This document shows positions 59,319 through 64,000 of a DNA stretch of 64,000 bases, in pieces; the first letter of the stretch is position 1; every line of letters begins with the position of its first letter. A model generated the notes under the pieces. The model had not been told where the DNA came from. It saw nothing but the letters and a program-made list of their open reading frames with translations, and ran no database searches. Made by a program: the position numbers and the translations under genes. The stretch is from Anniella stebbinsi (Eukaryota > Chordata > Lepidosauria > Squamata > Anniellidae). Location: the NCBI GenBank assembly GCA_029215795.1, contig JARDYH010000004.1, forward strand, positions 110,690,001-110,754,000, given 5' to 3'.

Positions 59319-59405
59319 AAATAGGGTGTCATTTATTTTTAATTTTGACATAGTGAGAAACCCCTTGTTCAATGACTGGTGTGGGGGCAGCAGCCACTTC
59401 TCATT

Positions 59406-59626
59406 GGCTCAATTCGGACGACACAATAAACAACTGGTGTGGGGAAAACAATCGTCAGTTGTTTTGACTATTGTGTCATCCAAATGCTGCCATAGTCAAC
59501 TCAGCGCTGATCCTCATCCACACCACAGTTGATTATTTATTACCATGTTGTGTGGGGAGTACCCCCTAGGGTTAGGGTTAGGGTTAGTCAACCCACCATT
59601 GACTATCGTGTCGTCCGAATTGAGCC
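59406..59626. mobile_element. Palindromic element GGCTCAATTCGGACGACAC, copy 4, with TTAGGG repeats
   Basis: Both termini are intact (GGCTCAATTCGGACGACAC and the inverse). Internal ctagggttagggttaggg at 59566-59587. No duplication can be agreed on here (att / ata). Confidence 0.85.
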
Positions 59627-60130
59627 ATAGTGTGGCTCTCGAATGGCTGAGAATTTTACAGGAAGTGCAATGAAGGACTCTGAAGCTGGGGAGCCCACAA
59701 GGAATGACCTCATCCATGCGAGAGCAGATTTTCGTGGAGTTTAAAAACATGCAAGTTGCGAAGCTCATGCAGGCTGAACGGGGGTTCTTGAAGCTTAAAA
59801 TATTGGCGCTCTTGAAATCAGCTCTTGCAGTCCCATAAAGTTCTGAGAAACCAACGAAATGGTAAGTTTTCTGCAATCTCATAAGAACTCTGCATGGGAA
59901 ACACACCAAAAGGAAGCCGAATAATCCTACAATGTTCTTCCCTTCTATGAAGTTTGTGAAATAACCAAGGAGAAAGTCCATCTTTCCAATCTGCTTTTCT
60001 GGTATCTTGCTAGGAGAAATGAAAAATCTGATGGTGCAACCACTAGCCCCCTGGCTCTACCTTTACAAAAGCACTCATCCAAAAGGCAACCTATCTTCCA
60101 CTTGTCTACAGACCAAGTTACCTGATCCAT

Positions 60131-61885
60131 AAAATGTTAAAGTTTTATTGACATCATTCAGGTGTGCAATATACATTTTTGGGTGCAAATATTCGTTACA
60201 GTGTGGGCTCTTTGTCTCACACAAAGTCAAACTAAATCTGGAAGAGAGTGTCGCATCATATTCTTAGATTTCTTGACACTCCCCACACCCAATCATTCTC
60301 TCTCTCCTAAATCAATTTAAAACATTTATTAGTGCTGCCCATATAAAAACATTCCAGGCATAACCTTAACCTGAAACAGTATTGTTAGTATATCTGTTCA
60401 ACTAAACCTTTATTGATACTAGCAAATTATATTTCCAGCATATTTTTTCACATTTGCTTTGTGATATATCTAGTTCATTTAATGATTCTAGTTGAAACAG
60501 CTAATATACAAAGTGACTTTGATCTATTGCTATTTTTTCCTTGCCTGCCAGTCAGTCTGATGTTAATCTGATTTTTTCCTCATCGTTTGTCAAGTAAAGC
60601 ATATTTCAAAGGAAATTTTAAAAATTGCTCCACAGAGTCTAGCTTTCTGTGAAAGAGAAAAGAATTCCTGCCCCCTATGTACAATAAAAGATATGGTTGA
60701 CGCTAATAATTTTCTCTATAGAGTTGTAGGATTGTGAATGAGGAGCAAAGGGATGATAAGTCTTTGAATCTACAAAATAGACACCAAGCAAGCCTACCAA
60801 CAGAGGACATGTTGACACAGAGGAAATAATGGCCACCCAAGAACAGTGAAAGGGAAAGTATAAAAAGAAAAGCTAGAAAATAGTTCCCCTTTTCTGTATA
60901 ACATTATGTAAGTTGTGGACTGCACTGAAACGCTCACAGCTAGTTTTAAAATTTCTGATACCCACAGCCACAAACAGCTTTTATTTCAAAGGATGAATAA
61001 AATGCTTGAAAATAGATAAATGGTTTAGCAGTTCTTGAAAGATCAGCAAGCATGACCTATTTGCAAGGGTCCTATTTTATTGATATATGCAGTTGGAACT
61101 CAGCAGACGGCACCTCACGCTAGAAATTTATTATCCAGCTGTGCTTTACCATTTGAATCTTATGACAGCCTTTTCCCTCCAGCTCTGAAAAAGAACCTTT
61201 ATAGTTAATAAACAAAAAAATATATTTTTAAAAGATATGGAAATATACAAGATACACAGGAAATATGTCTGAATCTCCCCATCATCTCACCGTCCTCCAA
61301 ACCTAAAAAATCTGAGAGGCAGCACTGTGTGCCAGCTTTAGGCATTGTTAGAAGCACTTCCGTACTTTGCTATTTCAGCGTGCTGCATCAGTGTGCATAC
61401 AGAGCCATATGTGACTTTGGAATTGATAGCTGTACATTTTTTTAAAAAAGGGAAAGAAAAGCTGCTGTAGTTAGGAGCTATTTCCCTGATTTAAGAGGAA
61501 CAAAGTGGCTGAATGTCCATACCATTCAATTGCATGTCAGACTTGAATGCAGTAAATAATCCTGCAGCTCTTACAATTATTATTAATATTTAAATTAATA
61601 TCAGTGTGACCTCTGACCTTTTAGTCAGAAATTCTCAAGGCAGTGTACAATACAACGGTTTTAAAACCCTACAGTCATATTGCTGCGGAGATGAGAAGGT
61701 TGTACAGTTTATTCTTCGTGATGATGTAGAGTGGTTAAGAAGATTCTAGCTGGCTTGGAAGCCAACCATTGGTGCTAACAGACAGCAAGGCTTGGTTTCC
61801 TTGTTTTCTGGTTCAAAGAGGCAACATGAGTCCCACTTGGGCCTACTACTCACTGAGGCAGTTTTATGGGGAAGGAACAGTAAGT
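60131..61885. other. Intron segment without assignable elements
   Basis: No repeat with a second copy in the window, no signal-peptide exon and no promoter-like CpG island was seen. Confidence 0.4.
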
Positions 61886-61889
61886 TGTG

Positions 61890-62058
61890 GAACATAAGAA
61901 CACACCAACGTAGGAAACTCAGTAACCTTATTGGTTGGTCCATCTTGCCCAAAGTTGGGACTGATTGGCAGTGGCTCTCCAGGGTTTCAGCCAGAAGTTT
62001 TTCCAAACCTACCTGAAGAGGCTTCTGCATGCAAAGTAGGTGTTACAGCTCTTCCCTG
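61890..62058 (+). mobile_element. tRNA-related SINE fragment (squamate type)
   Basis: ggttggtccatcttgccc, attggcagtggctctccagg, gtttcagccagaagttttt and cttctgcatgcaaagtaggt follow the usual block order of the squamate SINE, better preserved than the copy at 54892. Confidence 0.65.
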
Positions 62059-62472
62059 ATTGTGCACATGTGTTTATTTGTACCAACAACTACCTGTGGG
62101 CCTCTGCCGGTCCTGTCATATGCCTTGGTGTCAGCAAAGCTACTCTACCACCATTTCCCGAGATAAATGGTCTTGGTTTCATCTTAACATAGCTACCCCA
62201 TCCCCCCTTCCCACCCCCCACATACATACATTTCACAGGAGCTGAGTATCTATAGCTGCTTATATAATTCTCAAGTACACAAGCCATTTAACACTGTAAA
62301 GGGGAAGGAAATTCTGCTCAACTTCCCTTTCCGTTCCTCTACAGTGACTGCATTACCCCATCAAGGTAACCACCAATCTGGCTTGCACGGCTATTAAAAA
62401 TATGTCTACTGATCCCTATAGTAACCCTCTGAGACACCAGATTAAAACACATTCTATAGCAGTAATCATACA

Positions 62473-62690
62473 TGGATGCTTCTATATGAGGCATTTATTG
62501 GGCAATGGCCCTCCTTATTCGTGGGGTTTTAGAAGGATCCATACAACATCCATTCATAACACACTGATGCTTTCCCACCATTTCTTCTGTTATTTTCCTT
62601 CCCACAGAAAATCCACTAAAGAGGGAAAGTCAGAACAGCTGCACAATATTTTTTGATTGGTAGCACTAGGCGGAAGCACACAATCTATCC
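62473..62690. repeat. Foldback repeat related to 8948-9134
   Basis: tggatgcttctatatgaggc, attgggcaatggccctcctt and agggaaagtcagaacagctg match 8948-9134 block by block. Confidence 0.5.
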
Positions 62691-62879
62691 AGCTTGGTTG
62701 TTAGTGTTGTTTTTTAAAAAATGCTTGCTCACACTAGCAAAAGTCAGTTAATTTAAAAAAAACACACACATATACACACACAGGGCAGAATGAGTTCAGA
62801 TACTGAATGAGAAATTTTGATTTAATTTGATTCACTGTAATTTCAATGGAAAAGTGCTAATTTTAAATGTGTTTTTGTT

Positions 62880-63510
62880 GTGTTTTTAGATCTTTCTCTG
62901 CTGGTCGTTTTTACGCTGATTTTATTCTGATTTAAACTTTTAAAGGTTTTCCACTATTTTATTATGTTGGATTTTGGGTTTTAATTTTGTGAACTGCTTA
63001 GAGAGCTTTGGCTACTGGGGAGGATAGAAATGTACTGGTTGTCAGTACGTTTTCTGGACCAATTCAAAGTACTGGTTTGAACTTTAAATTCCTAAACCGT
63101 CTGCTTGCACTAAGAACTCCTTGAAAGCTCTACACATGTGGCCATTGTTGCGAGTAATCTGGTGGGCACAGCTTTTTTCATTGATTGTCTCACATTTATG
63201 GAACTCTATTTTAACAATTTCATATAGCCCCATCTAGTGCAGGCCTTCAATTGGGCATTAAATATTTTGTTGTTGTTGTTGAAAAGTACGTGATGCTACT
63301 GTAGACTGATCAGGCTTTCATTATTTTATCTGCTTGTATGATATTGCGTTAAGTTGGAAACTGCTATGTATTGTTAGTATTTGTCTGCTATTTTATGTTG
63401 CCTAGTATACTGTGTTTTTGGATATTTGCAAGGATTTGTTTTTATGAGATATTGTATGATGAAAGCCGCCTTGTGACAGCTTGGCCCACAAAGGCAGTTT
63501 ACAAATAATT
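62880..63510 (+). mobile_element. L2-like LINE 3' ends, two decayed pieces
   Basis: 62880-63032 ends gaactgcttagagagctttg, gctactggggaggatagaaa. 63040-63510 carries ggaccaattcaaagtactgg and ends gccgccttgtgacagcttgg. Confidence 0.55.
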
Positions 63511-63634
63511 AAGGGCACAATCCTGTGCATGTTTAGACAGAAAAAAGTCCTACAATTGGGAAGGCTCCCGAACCCGTCACCTCAAGCACCCTAAGCACTG
63601 AGCATTCTGAATAGATGGAAAGGGAGGTCGGAAT

Positions 63635-64000
63635 TAGGGGTGTGCATCGGATCGGATCCGATCCACGATCCGAATCCGATCCGCCCCAAAAATCGGAAAA
63701 TCCGATCTGATCCGATCCGATCCGATACACCATCCGATCCGATCCGATCCGATCCGGCGAGGTCCGATCCGGATCGGATCGGATCGGCGGATCGGACGCC
63801 ATTTTAAATGCGTTTTTCCCATAGCAAAGTATTGTTGTTTTACAAAAACGCCTATAACTTTTTCATTTTTAACGACAGAAGGATGAAACTTGGGCACATT
63901 GTACACTGGTTAGGGATAGGTATCTGTGAGAAATTTCAGAAAGATTGGTGCATGCAGTTTGTGGCAATTAATTTTTTAATAAATAACATGGAATGCCTAT
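63635..64000. mobile_element. hAT-like element TAGGGGTGTGCA..., cut by window end
   Basis: Begins TAGGGGTGTGCATCGGATCG and continues into dense ggatc / gatcc tandem palindromes, as at the ends of 38266-38821. The interior after 63790 is different (AT-rich, cgcctataactttttcattt). The right end lies outside. Confidence 0.75.

Larger units (their letters stand above)
21296..64000 (-). other. PTPRC: PTPRC large 5' intron (exon 2 not found)
   Basis: No second gene and no further CD45 exon was recognised in these 42.7 kb. Mammalian PTPRC also has a very long intron before exon 3, so it is inferred that all this sequence is intron 2 of the same transcription unit. I searched the minus strand for a start codon followed by a hydrophobic signal peptide ending in a phase-1 donor and found none that convinced. 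The interval is filled with DNA transposons, L2 fragments and SINEs listed separately. Confidence 0.55.

Noticed and set aside
59514..59981. 155-codon minus-strand frame with a hydrophobic stretch (IVGLFGFLLVCF)
   Set aside because: Considered as a CD45 signal-peptide exon, but the hydrophobic stretch is not at a start with a following phase-1 donor, and the frame ends within the palindrome at 59406-59626.
62090..62287. 65-codon minus-strand frame ending next to GCCCACAG|GTAGTTG
   Set aside because: Lacks a signal-peptide pattern and known domain; a chance frame is likely.
1..64000. CRISPR array, operon or other prokaryotic system
   Set aside because: The spaced repeats are MITE-1 copies 0.3-9 kb apart with target duplications; splice sites and LINE/SINE content show vertebrate DNA.

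Overview
This is vertebrate nuclear DNA, most probably from a squamate reptile (lizard or snake). L2-clade LINE fragments with AT-rich simple-repeat tails are common, a tRNA-related SINE of squamate type is present, and there is a very dense crop of foldback DNA transposons. There are no bacterial features. The species cannot be fixed from the sequence.

The window lies inside one host gene, PTPRC (CD45, the leukocyte receptor tyrosine phosphatase), read on the minus strand. Eight coding exons can be placed between 21295 and 5918. In transcript order they are a 42-nt exon 3 (21254-21295), a Ser/Thr-rich exon matching variable exon A (18322-18513), a second Ser/Thr-rich exon matching exon B (16711-16839), an exon-7-like segment (14181-14270), a 24-nt exon 8 (12888-12911), a Cys-rich exon 9 (8536-8781) and two exons that together form a fibronectin type III domain (6383-6496 and 5918-6070). 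Every exon is a multiple of three and starts and ends in phase 1, so any of them can be skipped without a frameshift. The joined frame stays open throughout. The variable-type exons A and B both have the same poor donor, GTTTGC, while the constant exons have near-consensus donors. The signal-peptide exon and 5' UTR were not found and should lie beyond 64000 or be unrecognised in the 42.7 kb intron that fills 21296-64000. The remaining extracellular, transmembrane and phosphatase exons should lie before position 1.

Everything else looks intronic and is mostly mobile DNA. The main component is an about 320-bp palindromic MITE (called MITE-1 here), with 18 copies across the window. Many have exact 8-bp target duplications, which places it with the hAT superfamily. 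Longer GC-rich elements with the same TAGGGTGACC termini, hAT-type elements ending in CAGGGGTGTGCA, a palindrome with 3-bp duplications carrying telomere-like TTAGGG repeats, and several other foldback families complete the DNA-transposon set. Retroelements are an L2-clade relic with reverse-transcriptase motifs (9770-11305), many L2 3' ends, and SINE-like retroposons. Several insertions are nested. One MITE-1 copy sits only 51 nt upstream of a CD45 splice acceptor.
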